Source: Spirochaeta isovalerica (GTDB lineage: Bacteria > Spirochaetota > Spirochaetia > DSM-2461). Taken from it: 64,000 nucleotides of DNA. This document shows positions 6,733 to 16,816 of this stretch, piece after piece. The stretch is from the NCBI RefSeq assembly GCF_014207565.1, contig NZ_JACHGJ010000006.1, positions 186,001-250,000 on the forward strand. Direction: 5' to 3'. Position 1 is the first letter of the stretch, and each line of letters begins with the position of its first letter. The notes under the pieces were generated by a model. It was not told the origin of the DNA. It was given only the letters and a program-made list of their open reading frames with translations, and ran no database searches. The translations under genes were made by a program, and so were the position numbers.

Positions 6733-8961
6733 ATGAAAGCACCGTGGCGCGGTTTTACCGCGGGATCCTGGATGGACAAAATTGATGTCCGGGATTTTAT
6801 TCAATCAAACTACAATGAGTATGATGGCGATAGCTCTTTTCTCGAAGGACCGACCGAGCGGACCGGCACAATCAACGCCCGTTTCAATGATTGGTTGGAA
6901 AAAGAGAGCAGGAAAGGCGGAGTCCTGGCGATTGACAGGGAAAAAGTATCCTCCCTTCTCAGTTACGGCGTGGGTTACCTGGACCGGGAGAGGGAAATCA
7001 TAGTGGGATTGCAGACCGACGAACCTCTAAAAAGAGGAATCAATCCCTTCGGCGGTATCCGCATGGCGAGGGATGCCTGCTCCGCCTACGGGGAAACTCT
7101 CTCCGATGAAATCGAGAACCATTTCCGGTTCCGGACAACTCACAATGACGGTGTGTTTCGTGTTTACAGCGATGAAATCAAAGCACTGCGCCGCAGCGGA
7201 TTGATTACGGGGCTTCCCGATGCATACGGTCGGGGACGTATAATCGGGGATTACCGCCGGGTCGCTCTATATGGTGTCGACAGGTTAATAGAGGAGAAGG
7301 CTCTTGATAAAAGAGAGCTTTCCGGGCATTCCATGAATGAAGAGAATATCAGGCTTCTGGAGGAATTGTACCGTCAGATCGACTTCCTGGGAAAACTCAA
7401 GCAAATGGCTCTGATTTACGGTTACGATATCGCGGAACCGGCGGGGAACGGCAGGGAAGCTGTTCAGTGGACCTATTTCGCCTATCTCGCGGCCATAAAG
7501 GAGCAGAACGGGGCGGCTATGTCTCTCGGCAGGGTTTCCACATTTTTCGATATCTATTTCCAGAGAGACCTTGCGGAAGGCACTATTGACGAAAAGGGTA
7601 TTCAGGAGATATTTGATGATTTTGTTCTCAAACTCCGTTGCGCCCGTCAATTGAGAACCCCGGAGTACAACGAACTTTTTGCCGGCGACCCTATGTGGAT
7701 TACCGAAGTGATAGGGGGCATGACTGAAGACGGCCGGTCCATGGTGACCCGTTCATCCTATCGCATGCTTCAGACTCTTTACAATCTGGGGCCCTCCGCC
7801 GAGCCTAACCTCACAATTCTCTGGTCCCGATCTCTCCCGGAATCATTCAAGAGATTCTGCGCCGGGGTTTCTATCGATACCGATTCCATACAGTACGAAA
7901 ACGATGATCTCATGAGGCCTCTCTATGGGGATGACTACGCTATCGCCTGTTGTGTTTCCGCCATGAGTATCGGGAAGGATATGCAGTTTTTCGGTGCCCG
8001 GTGCAATTTAGCCAAAACGCTTCTGCTTGCCATAAACGGGGGAAGGGATGAGCTAACGGGAGAGTTTACCGGACCGGAATGCACCCCTCTGAATCAGGGG
8101 ATTCTCGATTATGAGACCGTTCGGGAACAGTTCAGCCGATATATGCGATGGCTTTGTGAAAAATACGTCAATACCATGAATATCATACACTATATGCATG
8201 ATAAATATGCTTATGAAAAAATACAGATGGCCTTGCACGATACTGTCGTCAAACGCTTTATGGCTTTCGGTATCGCCGGGCTGTCCGTTGCGGCAGACTC
8301 TCTTTCAGCAATTAAGCACGCCGTAGTCAGGCCCGTTGCTGATGAGCGGGGGATAGTCGTCGATTATGATATTCAGGGTGATTTTCCCCGCTACGGGAAT
8401 GATGATGACCGGGTCGATTCCATAGCCGCCGCTCTGACCGAAGAGTTTCTTTCCTGTCTCAGAGAAACTGACACTTACAGAAATGCCGAGCACACGCTTT
8501 CGATACTCACAATTACCTCCAACGTCGTCTACGGTAAGAAGACAGGGTCAACACCGGACGGCAGAAGGAAAGGAGAGGCTTTTGCCCCCGGGGCGAATCC
8601 CATGCATAACCGCGAGACAAAGGGAGCTCTGGCATCGCTCAATTCCGTTTCCAAAATTCCATACCAGTGCTGCCGCGACGGAGTGTCCTGCACCTTTTCC
8701 ATTACTCCCGAAACACTCGGGCGCGACCGGTCCGGTTCGGAAGAGAACCTCATTGCCATACTTGACGGCTATTTCGCGCGGCAGGGGCATCACATAAATG
8801 TGAATGTATTCAACAGAGAGACTCTCGCCGATGCTATGGAGCATCCTGAGAAATACCCCAATCTGACAATCAGAGTTTCAGGTTATGCCGTGAATTTTCA
8901 CAGGCTCAGCCGGGAACAGCAGGAAGAGGTGATCTCGAGAACCTTTTTTCAGAAGGTCTGA
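6733..8961 (+). CDS. pflB: Pyruvate formate-lyase (formate C-acetyltransferase)
   Basis: Glycyl-radical enzyme that converts pyruvate and CoA to acetyl-CoA and formate in anaerobic fermentation; 742 residues, normal length. The adjacent active-site cysteines are C406-C407 in Y-A-I-A-C-C-V-S, followed by [10 protein letters not shown]. The C-terminal radical loop is I-R-V-S-G-Y-A-V with G717. The Cys-Cys pair separates true PFL from glycerol dehydratases and other relatives, which carry one Cys. ATG 6733 follows a GGAGG ribosome site. Expression is set by the upstream ZTP riboswitch. The activating enzyme pflA is not adjacent; the next gene is on the other strand. Confidence 0.95.
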   Translation: MKAPWRGFTAGSWMDKIDVRDFIQSNYNEYDGDSSFLEGPTERTGTINARFNDWLEKESRKGGVLAIDREKVSSLLSYGVGYLDREREIIVGLQTDEPLKRGINPFGGIRMARDACSAYGETLSDEIENHFRFRTTHNDGVFRVYSDEIKALRRSGLITGLPDAYGRGRIIGDYRRVALYGVDRLIEEKALDKRELSGHSMNEENIRLLEELYRQIDFLGKLKQMALIYGYDIAEPAGNGREAVQWTYFAYLAAIKEQNGAAMSLGRVSTFFDIYFQRDLAEGTIDEKGIQEIFDDFVLKLRCARQLRTPEYNELFAGDPMWITEVIGGMTEDGRSMVTRSSYRMLQTLYNLGPSAEPNLTILWSRSLPESFKRFCAGVSIDTDSIQYENDDLMRPLYGDDYAIACCVSAMSIGKDMQFFGARCNLAKTLLLAINGGRDELTGEFTGPECTPLNQGILDYETVREQFSRYMRWLCEKYVNTMNIIHYMHDKYAYEKIQMALHDTVVKRFMAFGIAGLSVAADSLSAIKHAVVRPVADERGIVVDYDIQGDFPRYGNDDDRVDSIAAALTEEFLSCLRETDTYRNAEHTLSILTITSNVVYGKKTGSTPDGRRKGEAFAPGANPMHNRETKGALASLNSVSKIPYQCCRDGVSCTFSITPETLGRDRSGSEENLIAILDGYFARQGHHINVNVFNRETLADAMEHPEKYPNLTIRVSGYAVNFHRLSREQQEEVISRTFFQKV

Positions 8962-9021
8962 TGAAAGGGGGGGATTAACCCGGTCGAAACTACCGGTGCT
9001 CCCGACTTTTCTGAGATTACT

Positions 9022-9051
9022 GCCCCCGGAGGGATCGGAGCCTCCCGGGGC
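9022..9051. terminator. Strong hairpin between convergent genes
   Basis: GCCCCCGGAGG (9022-9032) pairs with CCTCCCGGGGC (9041-9051) with one mismatch, in the gap between pflB and the HAD gene. There is no T tract on either strand, so its role as terminator or as mRNA 3'-end protector is unproven. Confidence 0.45.
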
Positions 9052-9063
9052 GGAAAGAACGGA

Positions 9064-9729
9064 TCAGCTGAATACAAGGTCTCTCAGTTCTTCTATGGAA
9101 TTGAGATAGTAGGTACTGTCTTTGCTGATCGCTTCGCGGATAACCGGCAGATTGTGACTCCATCCGACACCGGCGGAATCCACTCCCGCTTTCAGGGCCA
9201 TTGTAATGCCCGGCTTCAGATCATCGACTACGAGAATCTCATCGCGGGAAAGATTGAACTCTCGCATGATATCTTCGACGGGCCAGGGGTAGGGTTTCTG
9301 TTTTTCCGGCTCGCCGGTCCAGCCGATGATTCTGTCGGGCAGAAAGCCGGGAATCTCTTCCTGATTTTCGTAATGGGAACGGATTATATCCGGTTCCGAG
9401 TGGGACACCACGGCGATTATTCCGCCTTTTTCCCGGAAATCGCGCAAAAGACCGAGCATGCCTTCGAAAAACGGAGGAGTGAGAACGGTGGTAAATTCCC
9501 GCCATATGTCATAACAGATTTTTTTTTCATCTTCCGAAAGCTTGAGAACCGAATCTATATAGACGGAGAAACCGGGATCGAAGTTGACTCTGAACCATTC
9601 TTCCAGCGTTGAAGTTTCGCTTTCCCTGCCGATTCTCTTCATCTGTTCCTGATGGGCCAGGTAATGAATTGAGGGTGTGCTGTCTACTGTCGTATCATCG
9701 TGATCTATAATTAGGCATCTGTATTTCAT
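9064..9729 (-). CDS. HAD-superfamily hydrolase
   Basis: Mg-dependent phosphatase of 221 residues. HAD motifs: D-H-D-D-T-T-V-D-S (residues 9-17; nucleophile and acid Asp, in place of the usual DxDGT), V-V-S-H-S for motif II, the Lys of K-Q-K-P-Y-P-W-P for motif III, and V-V-D-D-L-K-P-G for motif IV. The large helical cap between motifs I and II places it with the phosphoglycolate phosphatase/beta-phosphoglucomutase-like subfamily. Substrate unknown. The ATG has no Shine-Dalgarno sequence; TAGACT (9736-9741) ends six bases upstream, though its -35 is poor. It is convergent with pflB, so a shared role is not implied. Confidence 0.75.
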   Translation of the reverse strand: MKYRCLIIDHDDTTVDSTPSIHYLAHQEQMKRIGRESETSTLEEWFRVNFDPGFSVYIDSVLKLSEDEKKICYDIWREFTTVLTPPFFEGMLGLLRDFREKGGIIAVVSHSEPDIIRSHYENQEEIPGFLPDRIIGWTGEPEKQKPYPWPVEDIMREFNLSRDEILVVDDLKPGITMALKAGVDSAGVGWSHNLPVIREAISKDSTYYLNSIEELRDLVFS

Positions 9730-9854
9730 ATAATAAGTCTAACATTTTAGAGCCGAAGAATTAAGGATTTTATAAAATTATATTAGTCAAATAAAATCAT
9801 TTACGGTAAAATAACCCAAACGAAAAAACGAAAAATTGAGATACAGGTATATAA

Positions 9855-11831
9855 ATGAAAATAAAAACCAAACTTCTCCTTCTCATATCATCGCTTGTTA
9901 CTGCGATTCTTTTTTCCATAGCCGTATTTGTCGTCATGCAGATGAATATCAATACGCTGGAAAAGGAAAGAGCATATCTCGATGCTCTGGATCAGGCATT
10001 AAACCGGGAACTGCAGTCGGTTTCCACATTCTTTTTTCCCGATGTCCTTTATAAAACGCAGCTTGAATCCTATGAGAAGTCATACAGCAACAAACAGGAT
10101 GCGCTGTCGAATCTCAAGAATATCAAAGCTTTGAGAAAACTGAGCACGGTAATCGAGGATTCCCTGACTTCCATAGAAAGACTGGACGATCTTCAGGGTT
10201 CTACGATGGAGCATTTCAAAAGCTCTTCGGAGAAACTGATTGAGAATGCCGATAAAATCATTACCTATAAAAGCGATTTTAAATTCGAAGATGTCGATTC
10301 CCAGATAGCCCGAGAAAGCGAGTTCCATCCGGCTTTCGCCTTTTACAGGCAGCAGGTGGAAAACAATATTTCCAATATGGTCAATGTTCTCGAATCATCC
10401 CTCGATATCCTCAATAATCAGTCGGAGATCATCAATGAGGGAATAGATGCTCAGGTTCGAACGAGTTATCTCTTTATGGGCGTTCTGATTGCCATCACTG
10501 TCTTTCTGGCCCTGATTATCGCATTCCGGGTTTCCAATTCCATCGCCGGATCGATCAGAAGCATCGAAGGGAATATTTCCGTAATGGCACAGGGGAATCT
10601 GACTCAGGATTTCGATTCCCGTTCAAAAGACGAAATTGCCGTTCTCAGCAGAATGATGAACGATTTTCAGTCGGGACTGCGGCAGACGATCCAGACCATG
10701 AAGGATCTTTCCAACCGCAGTACGGAGGTAAAAGGAGAACTGATTGCCACTACGACGGAAACTTCAGCTTCGGCTGAACAGATTTCCGGGAATTTGAAGT
10801 CTATCGACAAACAGATGAAGGATCTCGATTCCAATATAAACCACTCATCTGAGGAAGTTCAGACCATAAGTGGATTGGTAAAGGATCTGAACTCCCATAT
10901 TTTTGAACAGATGTCCATGGTCGAGGAATCGACAGCATCCGTTACGGAAATGATTGCTTCCATTCAAAGCGTCGCCCAGCTTACGGAGCGGAATCAGGCT
11001 GCCATGAATGAACTAGTTCAGACTTCTGAACAGGGCGGGCAGACGATAATGGATACGACCCGAATCGTTCAGAACATTAATGATTCGGTTAACGAAATCT
11101 ATGGAATGGTGGATATTATCCAGAAGATAGCTTCCCAGACGAACCTCCTGGCGATGAATGCCGCCATCGAGGCTGCCCATGCCGGTGATAACGGAAAAGG
11201 TTTTGCCGTCGTTGCCGACGAAATCAGAAAACTGGCAGAAGCCTCTTCAGTCAATTCCAAGGAAATCACCAAAAACCTCAAAGATATTATCGGTAAAATT
11301 GAAAATGCTTCTCTGGCCGGGCAGAAATCCAATCATTCTTTTGAAAAAGTCCGGGAGAGCATCAGCAATTTCAAAGAAGCTCTGATAACAATCGCTTCAA
11401 GTACAAAAGAACTGGATATGGGGGGGAAACAGATTCTCGAGGCCATGACGTCTCTCAGTTCGATCTCTTCCGAAATTCAGGATAAATCGAAAAATATGAC
11501 CGAAAATTCAGCATCGGTTCAAACGAGCATGATTAATGTTTCCAATATTTCAAACAGCGTCGTTAATGCCGTGTCCGAAATCAATCAGGGCTTTAACGAA
11601 GTCACCCATGCCGTTTACGGTCTCCGCGATGTTTCAGACCGGGTAGATGCCGTCAGCAGCGACCTCGATGCCGAAGTGAACCGCTTCATTACAGATAAAG
11701 AGCAGACCGCTTCAATTTCTCCGGTTGATGATAGAAGCCTCCCGGAGGATGGTTCTGAAGATTCCCGGACTGTAACGGATTCTGAAACTGAAGATGACGG
11801 GGATGTTTCGGAACTCCAGGAACTGGATTGA
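9855..11831 (+). CDS. Methyl-accepting chemotaxis protein (transmembrane)
   Basis: Chemoreceptor of 658 residues that signals to CheA. The first membrane helix spans about 6-28 ([17 protein letters not shown]), then about 170 residues of helical periplasmic sensor domain, a second helix at about 203-224 and a HAMP domain. The cytoplasmic coiled coil has the conserved hairpin [17 protein letters not shown] and [13 protein letters not shown]. The tail is acidic and has no CheR-docking NWETF-type pentapeptide. Ligand unknown. It stands apart from the che operon at 40-47 kb and is directly followed by polB. Confidence 0.93.
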   Translation: MKIKTKLLLLISSLVTAILFSIAVFVVMQMNINTLEKERAYLDALDQALNRELQSVSTFFFPDVLYKTQLESYEKSYSNKQDALSNLKNIKALRKLSTVIEDSLTSIERLDDLQGSTMEHFKSSSEKLIENADKIITYKSDFKFEDVDSQIARESEFHPAFAFYRQQVENNISNMVNVLESSLDILNNQSEIINEGIDAQVRTSYLFMGVLIAITVFLALIIAFRVSNSIAGSIRSIEGNISVMAQGNLTQDFDSRSKDEIAVLSRMMNDFQSGLRQTIQTMKDLSNRSTEVKGELIATTTETSASAEQISGNLKSIDKQMKDLDSNINHSSEEVQTISGLVKDLNSHIFEQMSMVEESTASVTEMIASIQSVAQLTERNQAAMNELVQTSEQGGQTIMDTTRIVQNINDSVNEIYGMVDIIQKIASQTNLLAMNAAIEAAHAGDNGKGFAVVADEIRKLAEASSVNSKEITKNLKDIIGKIENASLAGQKSNHSFEKVRESISNFKEALITIASSTKELDMGGKQILEAMTSLSSISSEIQDKSKNMTENSASVQTSMINVSNISNSVVNAVSEINQGFNEVTHAVYGLRDVSDRVDAVSSDLDAEVNRFITDKEQTASISPVDDRSLPEDGSEDSRTVTDSETEDDGDVSELQELD

Positions 11832-11841
11832 TAGAACTGAT

Positions 11842-14142
11842 ATGATCAGAGAGCAGGGCTTTCTCCTCACGGTGGAAAGCCTCGATATAAAGGGACAGTG
11901 CGAACTGCATTTCTACGGAACAGGTTCCCGCGGTCCCTTTAAAATCATTTATAATAACCACAAACCGCTTTTTTTCATTAACAGGGATGCCGCACCGCTT
12001 TTATCTGAAAGAGTGGAGCGGAAAGAAGTCAAACTGGTGGACTTTCATGAAATGCCGGTAGACGCTCTGTATTTCCCGTCGCTCGATTCTTTTTTCAACA
12101 GCAGGAAAATGCTGAAAGATCAGCATATAAAACTATTTGAATCCGATGTCCGGGCCGAAGACCGTTTTCTTATGGAAAGGCATATAAAGGGGAGCCTGGA
12201 AATCGAAGGGGAAGCGGAAAATGAAGGGCCGTTGCGTGTTTTCCGGAATCCGCGAATCCGGCCGGTCGATTACCGGCCCCGATTGACATGGCTCTCTTTT
12301 GACATTGAGACGGGACAGGACGGCACTCTGTATTCCGTCTCTTTTCACCTGACAGGCAATGATCAGGATCTCCGGAAGGTCATTATGAGAGGGATCGATC
12401 CCGGTTCTTCTCCTCTCTGGATGGAGTACTGCCCCGGGGAAAAGGAATTGCTGGAAAGATTTGTATCCCTGGTTCGGGAATACGATCCCGATCTGCTGAT
12501 CGGCTGGCATGTTATCGGCTTCGATCTTAAATTTTTAAACGAAAGGGCTCTCAAGCTCGGGGTGCGTCTCAACCTGGGAAGGGGTTTCAGGGAGTTAAGG
12601 CTGATCGAAAAGAGAAACGGTCTCTTCGCGGCCGATCTGGAGGGACGTATTGTCGTCGACGGTCCCCAGACTCTGCGCACGGCATTTTATAAATTTGAAA
12701 ATTTTAAACTGGAGACTGTTGCACAGGAGCTGATCGGCCGGGGCAAGGACATTACGCCGGAAAAAGACAAGGTTGCGGAAATTGAAAGGCGGTTCCGGGA
12801 AGATAAAGAAGCGCTCGGTTTCTACAATCTGGAAGATTCGGTCCTTGTTACAGAGATCTTTCGAGAGACGGCTATTATTGATCAGCTTGTTACCAGGAGC
12901 CTGATTACGGGATTGCCGGTTGATAAGGTCCATATGTCCGTAGCGGCTTTCGATTACTTCATGCTTCCCCTTATTCACAGAAAAGGGTACGTGGCTCCCG
13001 ACACGGCCGATATGGAACCGGGGGCTCATGCGGCGGGTGGTCATGTCTTTTCAAGTGATGCGGGACTGTATCCCCATGTTGTCGTTCTCGACTTCAAAAG
13101 TCTGTATCCCACGATTATACGAACCTTTTTCATCGATCCCCTTTCGCGACTGAAAAATGAAACCGATCCCTGTACAACGCCGGTTGGAATCTCTTTTTCC
13201 CGGACTCACCATATACTTCCCGACTTTTTAACCGAACTGATGGGCCGGCGGGCCGCTGCGAAGAAAGAGGGCGACCAGTATCTGGCGCAGGCTGTAAAAA
13301 TCCTTATGAACAGCTTTTACGGGGTGATGGGAACAACGGGCTGCCGTTTCTACCATGCCGATCTGCCGACGGCAATTACGGGAACGGGCCAGTGGATTCT
13401 CAAAAGCTGTGCTTCCCGGTTACGGGAAAAGGGATATCAAGTCATCTACGGCGATACCGATTCCGTCTTCGTCTGTCTCAAAGAAGAGGAATATGCCAAT
13501 CCGGGCGCTGCGGGAGAACGTCTTGAAAAAGAGGTTAACAACTACTTCTCCAAAAAACTCAAAGAGGATTTCCATATTGAATCCAGGCTGGAAATCGAAT
13601 TTGAAAAGCACTACACCAAATTTTTTCTTCCGCCCATGCGCAATTCTCAGGAAGGCGCGCGGAAGCGCTACTCCGGTTTACTCGACAACGGAGAGATGGA
13701 GTTTAAGGGGCTGGAAACAGTCCGTTCCGACTGGACGGCCATGGCGCGGGATTTCCAGCAGGAGCTCTTTTCCCGTTTTTTTCATGAAAAGGAATTAAAA
13801 CAGTGGGTTCGCGATTATGTTCAGAAACTCCGTGACGGAGAGTTTGACAGCAAGCTGATCTATAAAAAGCGATTGAGCCGCCAGGCCGGCGATTACACGA
13901 AAAGCCGGCCTCCTCATGTGAAAGCGGCTCTTCTGCTCGACCCGGAAGGAACCAGAAAGCTGCGGGAAATCTCCTATATCATAACCGCGGAAGGTCCGGT
14001 TCCCGTGGAAATGTACGAAGGCGGAGCGGATTACTCTCACTATGTGGAAAAGCAGATCAAACCCATCGCCGATGCGGTGCTGTTCGCAATCGGTGAGGAT
14101 TTCGATTCCCTTATAGAGGGAAGACAGCTCAATCTATTCTGA
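11842..14142 (+). CDS. polB: Family-B DNA polymerase (Pol II type)
   Basis: DNA-templated polymerase with 3'-5' proofreading, in bacteria usually a repair or restart enzyme; 766 residues from the ATG at 11842. I prefer this start because M-I-R-E-Q-G-F-L-L-T aligns with the N-terminus of Pol II; an upstream start at 11794 would overlap the receptor gene. Exonuclease: F-D-I-E-T-G (Exo I), G-W-H-V-I-G-F-D-L (Exo II), Y-N-L-E-D-S (Exo III). Polymerase: D-F-K-S-L-Y-P-T-I (motif A), K-I-L-M-N-S-F-Y-G (motif B), Y-G-D-T-D-S (motif C). All catalytic Asp are present. No ribosome site is obvious 11 bases after the receptor stop. The 3' end overlaps the convergent PHP gene by 14 bases. Confidence 0.93.
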   Translation: MIREQGFLLTVESLDIKGQCELHFYGTGSRGPFKIIYNNHKPLFFINRDAAPLLSERVERKEVKLVDFHEMPVDALYFPSLDSFFNSRKMLKDQHIKLFESDVRAEDRFLMERHIKGSLEIEGEAENEGPLRVFRNPRIRPVDYRPRLTWLSFDIETGQDGTLYSVSFHLTGNDQDLRKVIMRGIDPGSSPLWMEYCPGEKELLERFVSLVREYDPDLLIGWHVIGFDLKFLNERALKLGVRLNLGRGFRELRLIEKRNGLFAADLEGRIVVDGPQTLRTAFYKFENFKLETVAQELIGRGKDITPEKDKVAEIERRFREDKEALGFYNLEDSVLVTEIFRETAIIDQLVTRSLITGLPVDKVHMSVAAFDYFMLPLIHRKGYVAPDTADMEPGAHAAGGHVFSSDAGLYPHVVVLDFKSLYPTIIRTFFIDPLSRLKNETDPCTTPVGISFSRTHHILPDFLTELMGRRAAAKKEGDQYLAQAVKILMNSFYGVMGTTGCRFYHADLPTAITGTGQWILKSCASRLREKGYQVIYGDTDSVFVCLKEEEYANPGAAGERLEKEVNNYFSKKLKEDFHIESRLEIEFEKHYTKFFLPPMRNSQEGARKRYSGLLDNGEMEFKGLETVRSDWTAMARDFQQELFSRFFHEKELKQWVRDYVQKLRDGEFDSKLIYKKRLSRQAGDYTKSRPPHVKAALLLDPEGTRKLREISYIITAEGPVPVEMYEGGADYSHYVEKQIKPIADAVLFAIGEDFDSLIEGRQLNLF

Positions 14143-14842
14143 TATGCCGCAGGAATGCCTCTGCTGATTTATTGAGAATCATTTCCTCCGGATATCCCGT
14201 TTCCTCGAGGAGCCGTTCGGCTTCGGCAAACAATCCAACATCACCGGAAAAGTGAGCGTCGCTTCCCATAATAAGAGGAACATTATTTTCCATGCAGACT
14301 TCTGCCAGTTTCCGGAGAATGGCATCGCTTCCGGGACGGAAGCTCGTGGATTTCAGAGAGCTGTTGTTTATCTCCAGCAGAGTTCCCGTTTCCCTGGAAG
14401 CCGCGACGACATCTGCGATATTGAAGGGGTACCGGGCATCTCCCGGGTGTCCAATGGCATGGATATGGGGATTTCTCATGGCCCCGATCATGGCATCGGT
14501 GTTCTCTCTTTCCGTTCCGAAAGGGATGCAGGGAGGATGCAGGCTGGCTATGACGAATTCCAGAACGGGAAGGCATCCTTCATCGAGATCGATAGAGCCT
14601 CTGTAATCAATGATGTTGGCTTCCGCGCCTTTCAGAATTCTCACTCCCTCAATATGTGATGGAAGAATCCTCAGGTTGTGGAAATGAAACATATGGGCTC
14701 CGCCGGGCATGGAGGGAGCGTGATCGGTAATAGCCAGCACTTCAAGCCCTCTGAGAGACGCTGCCCGGGCATTCTCTTCGATTGAACTGTAGGCATGTCC
14801 GCTCGCAATGGAATGGCAATGTATATCAACTAGGTTTTTCAC
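14129..14842 (-). CDS. PHP-domain phosphoesterase (YcdX type)
   Basis: Metal-dependent phosphoesterase with a seven-stranded PHP barrel; 237 residues from GTG 14842. Metal ligands visible in order: V-D-I-H-C-H-S (motif I), I-T-D-H-A-P (II), G-A-E-A-N-I, S-L-H-P-P, I-G-H-P-G-D-A-R (III) and M-G-S-D-A-H-F (IV). The order and H-A-Y-S-S after motif I match E. coli YcdX, a trinuclear-zinc phosphatase. An upstream reading frame would add 39 residues, but homologues begin right at V-D-I-H, and the promoter spacing (-10 ending six bases before GTG 14842) agrees. Substrate unknown. Divergent from the M29 peptidase gene. Confidence 0.8.
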   Translation of the reverse strand: MKNLVDIHCHSIASGHAYSSIEENARAASLRGLEVLAITDHAPSMPGGAHMFHFHNLRILPSHIEGVRILKGAEANIIDYRGSIDLDEGCLPVLEFVIASLHPPCIPFGTERENTDAMIGAMRNPHIHAIGHPGDARYPFNIADVVAASRETGTLLEINNSSLKSTSFRPGSDAILRKLAEVCMENNVPLIMGSDAHFSGDVGLFAEAERLLEETGYPEEMILNKSAEAFLRHIRID

Positions 14843-14848
14843 CTGCTC

Positions 14849-14901
14849 AATATAACAGAAGGTGATTTCCCCTTGCAAGGACGCACACTCCGTTTTAATA
14901 T
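14849..14901. promoter_or_regulatory. Divergent leaderless promoters sharing one palindromic -35 box
   Basis: TTGCAA (14873-14878), inside the palindrome CCTTGCAAGG (14871-14880), reads as a -35 on both strands. Rightward: 17 bases, TAATAT (14896-14901), eight bases, ATG 14910. Leftward: 18 bases, TATATT (14854-14849), six bases, GTG 14842. Neither gene has a Shine-Dalgarno sequence at a normal distance. Because RNA polymerase would need the same hexamer for either direction, the two genes may exclude each other's transcription. Confidence 0.65.
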
Positions 14902-14909
14902 GGCTAACC

Positions 14910-16127
14910 ATGGATAAACTCAAAGAATATGCGGAAATCATTCTCCGCTCGGGAATCAATCTGAAAGAAGGGCAGTGTGTCAGAATACGCTGCGGAGTTG
15001 AAGATTATCATTTTGCCCGCCTGCTGGGGCAGGAAGCTTACCGGATGGGATCCGGATATGTACATATCGATATACTCGATAATTATCTCGATTTGAGCCG
15101 TTTCTCTTATCAGAAGGAGGAGCAGCTCGACTACATTCCCCATTTCCTCATAGATGAGGGACGGGTCATGCTCGATGAGGACTGGGCGAATATCCGAATC
15201 GATAATGTCGGGGAGGGCAATGTTCTCAAAGACGCCGATCCCGGCAATGTGGCCAGAAACAGAAGAGCTCTCGGACGGGAACTCAAGTTTTTCAATAGAT
15301 CTCTCATGGCCGATGAACATTCATGGTGTGTCGTGGCTCTTCCGGGGAAAAGCTGGGCGGAAAAAGTGCTCGGTAAAGGCGCGACGGTAGAGGAATTGTG
15401 GGATGTTCTCAAACCCATTCTCCGTCTCGACAGAGATGATCCGACGGAAGCCTGGGAAGAGCATAACAACACTCTTCATGCCCGATGCGACAGATACAAC
15501 GGATTGAAATTCGACAGAATCAGATTTCGCAGCGAAGGGACGGATCTCACCGTCGGGCTTTCGGAGCGCAGCCTGTGGTGCGGCGGCCCCATGCCCCTTG
15601 CTGACGGCCGGTTGTACAATGCCAATATTCCTTCGGAGGAAATCTTTACCACTCCCGACTGGCGCCGGACCGAAGGTTATGTAAAGGTGACAAAACCCGT
15701 TTCCGTCAGGGAAAAGATGGTAACGGGCGCAGAGTTCCGTTTTGAGAAGGGAAAAGTCGTTTCTTTCCGTGCCGAAGAAGGGGAAGACGCTCTTAAGGAG
15801 TATTTTGATACCGATGAGGGAGCTTCTTTTCTGGGAGAGATTGCCCTTGTTCAAAATGACTCGCCCATTTCCAACAGCGGATTGATCTTCCACTCCATTC
15901 TCTACGATGAGAACGCGTCGTGCCATATGGCTCTCGGCGCGGGGTATCCCTCCTGCCTGAAGGATTTCAAGGAACTGGATTCTGCGGAAAAACTGAAGGA
16001 TGCCGGTTGTAATGATTCTATGGTTCATACGGATTTCATGATCGGCGGGCCCGATACGGAATTGACTGCCTATACGGTCGATGGTAAGGAAATCCCTCTT
16101 ATGAAAGATGGAAATTTCCTTTTGTGA
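14910..16127 (+). CDS. M29 family aminopeptidase (thermophilic aminopeptidase/AmpS type)
   Basis: Cytoplasmic metallo-aminopeptidase of 405 residues from ATG 14910. Family landmarks: G-I-N-L-K-E-G-Q-C-V-R-I-R near the N-terminus, the central N-I-P-S-E-E-I-F-T-T-P-D with metal-binding Glu, and the C-terminal S-C-H-M-A-L-G-A-G-Y-P region and S-M-V-H-T-D-F-M-I-G with His and Asp ligands. An upstream frame adds 16 residues, but homologues begin at M-D-K-L-K-E-Y-A-E-I. Leaderless start proposed. It ends five bases from the stop of the convergent PPTase gene, with no terminator between. Confidence 0.88.
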   Translation: MDKLKEYAEIILRSGINLKEGQCVRIRCGVEDYHFARLLGQEAYRMGSGYVHIDILDNYLDLSRFSYQKEEQLDYIPHFLIDEGRVMLDEDWANIRIDNVGEGNVLKDADPGNVARNRRALGRELKFFNRSLMADEHSWCVVALPGKSWAEKVLGKGATVEELWDVLKPILRLDRDDPTEAWEEHNNTLHARCDRYNGLKFDRIRFRSEGTDLTVGLSERSLWCGGPMPLADGRLYNANIPSEEIFTTPDWRRTEGYVKVTKPVSVREKMVTGAEFRFEKGKVVSFRAEEGEDALKEYFDTDEGASFLGEIALVQNDSPISNSGLIFHSILYDENASCHMALGAGYPSCLKDFKELDSAEKLKDAGCNDSMVHTDFMIGGPDTELTAYTVDGKEIPLMKDGNFLL

Positions 16128-16132
16128 TATTT

Positions 16133-16813
16133 TCAGTCCCTGGTTATATGGATAATCCGGGGATTTGGGACCTTAATTGCGGCCGCTGCGGAATACCCAT
16201 CCCAGCGGCTGCAGGGCTGAACAGACCAGCTCCCGATTTGCTGTCCGGCAGAACAGTCAATTTCTTTCAGCGGGACGGTGATCCCCGTTCCCACCCCTTT
16301 GAGATACGCTTCTTTCGCGGACCAGTATTTGTAAAATAATTCTGTTTTCCCTTCTTCGCTCAGGCCATCCATTGTTTTTATCTCACCGGCCGAACAGCAG
16401 GATTCAATCAAACCGTCGAGGTCACGGTTCTTTTTGATCTGCTCTATATCGACACCGATCTCCCCCTTGCTGTTAAATCCGTACAGGATGCGGTCTCCCG
16501 AATGGGAGAGGTTGAAAAAAGGGGCTTCCCTTTGGTTCATATAGGGCTTTCCGTTATCTCTGAGCAGTATTTCGATGGATCCGGGACGTGTTCCCGTGTA
16601 TAGGGAGAGAATCTCTCTGAGCAGAACATAGACAACTCTCGATCTGATGCGGTCCGTTTTTTTATAGAACCTGTCCGCTTTATCCCTTTCCCGCCTGGAC
16701 AGAATGGCTATGTTTTCCTCTCCATGGGATTCGAGCGGAGAGACGGGAAAAGACCATAAATGTATCTCATTTTCCCCTATGGGCGGAATTTCGTATTGAA
16801 AGGGAAGCTTCAA
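16133..16813 (-). CDS. 4'-phosphopantetheinyl transferase (Sfp/HetI type)
   Basis: Moves phosphopantetheine from CoA to a carrier-protein serine. 226 residues, the size of the two-lobed Sfp class. Motifs: G-K-P-Y with F-F-N-L-S-H-S-G (CoA binding), G-V-D-I-E (Mg-binding Asp and Glu) and Y-K-Y-W-S-A-K-E-A-Y-L-K-G, the hallmark W-x-x-K-E-A. No polyketide, NRPS or acp gene is near, so the target may be fatty-acid ACP or a distant carrier. It lies three bases after the C_GCAxxG_C_C gene and is probably co-transcribed with it from the promoter at 17.24 kb. Confidence 0.88.
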   Translation of the reverse strand: MKLPFQYEIPPIGENEIHLWSFPVSPLESHGEENIAILSRRERDKADRFYKKTDRIRSRVVYVLLREILSLYTGTRPGSIEILLRDNGKPYMNQREAPFFNLSHSGDRILYGFNSKGEIGVDIEQIKKNRDLDGLIESCCSAGEIKTMDGLSEEGKTELFYKYWSAKEAYLKGVGTGITVPLKEIDCSAGQQIGSWSVQPCSRWDGYSAAAAIKVPNPRIIHITRD

Positions 16814-16816
16814 GGT

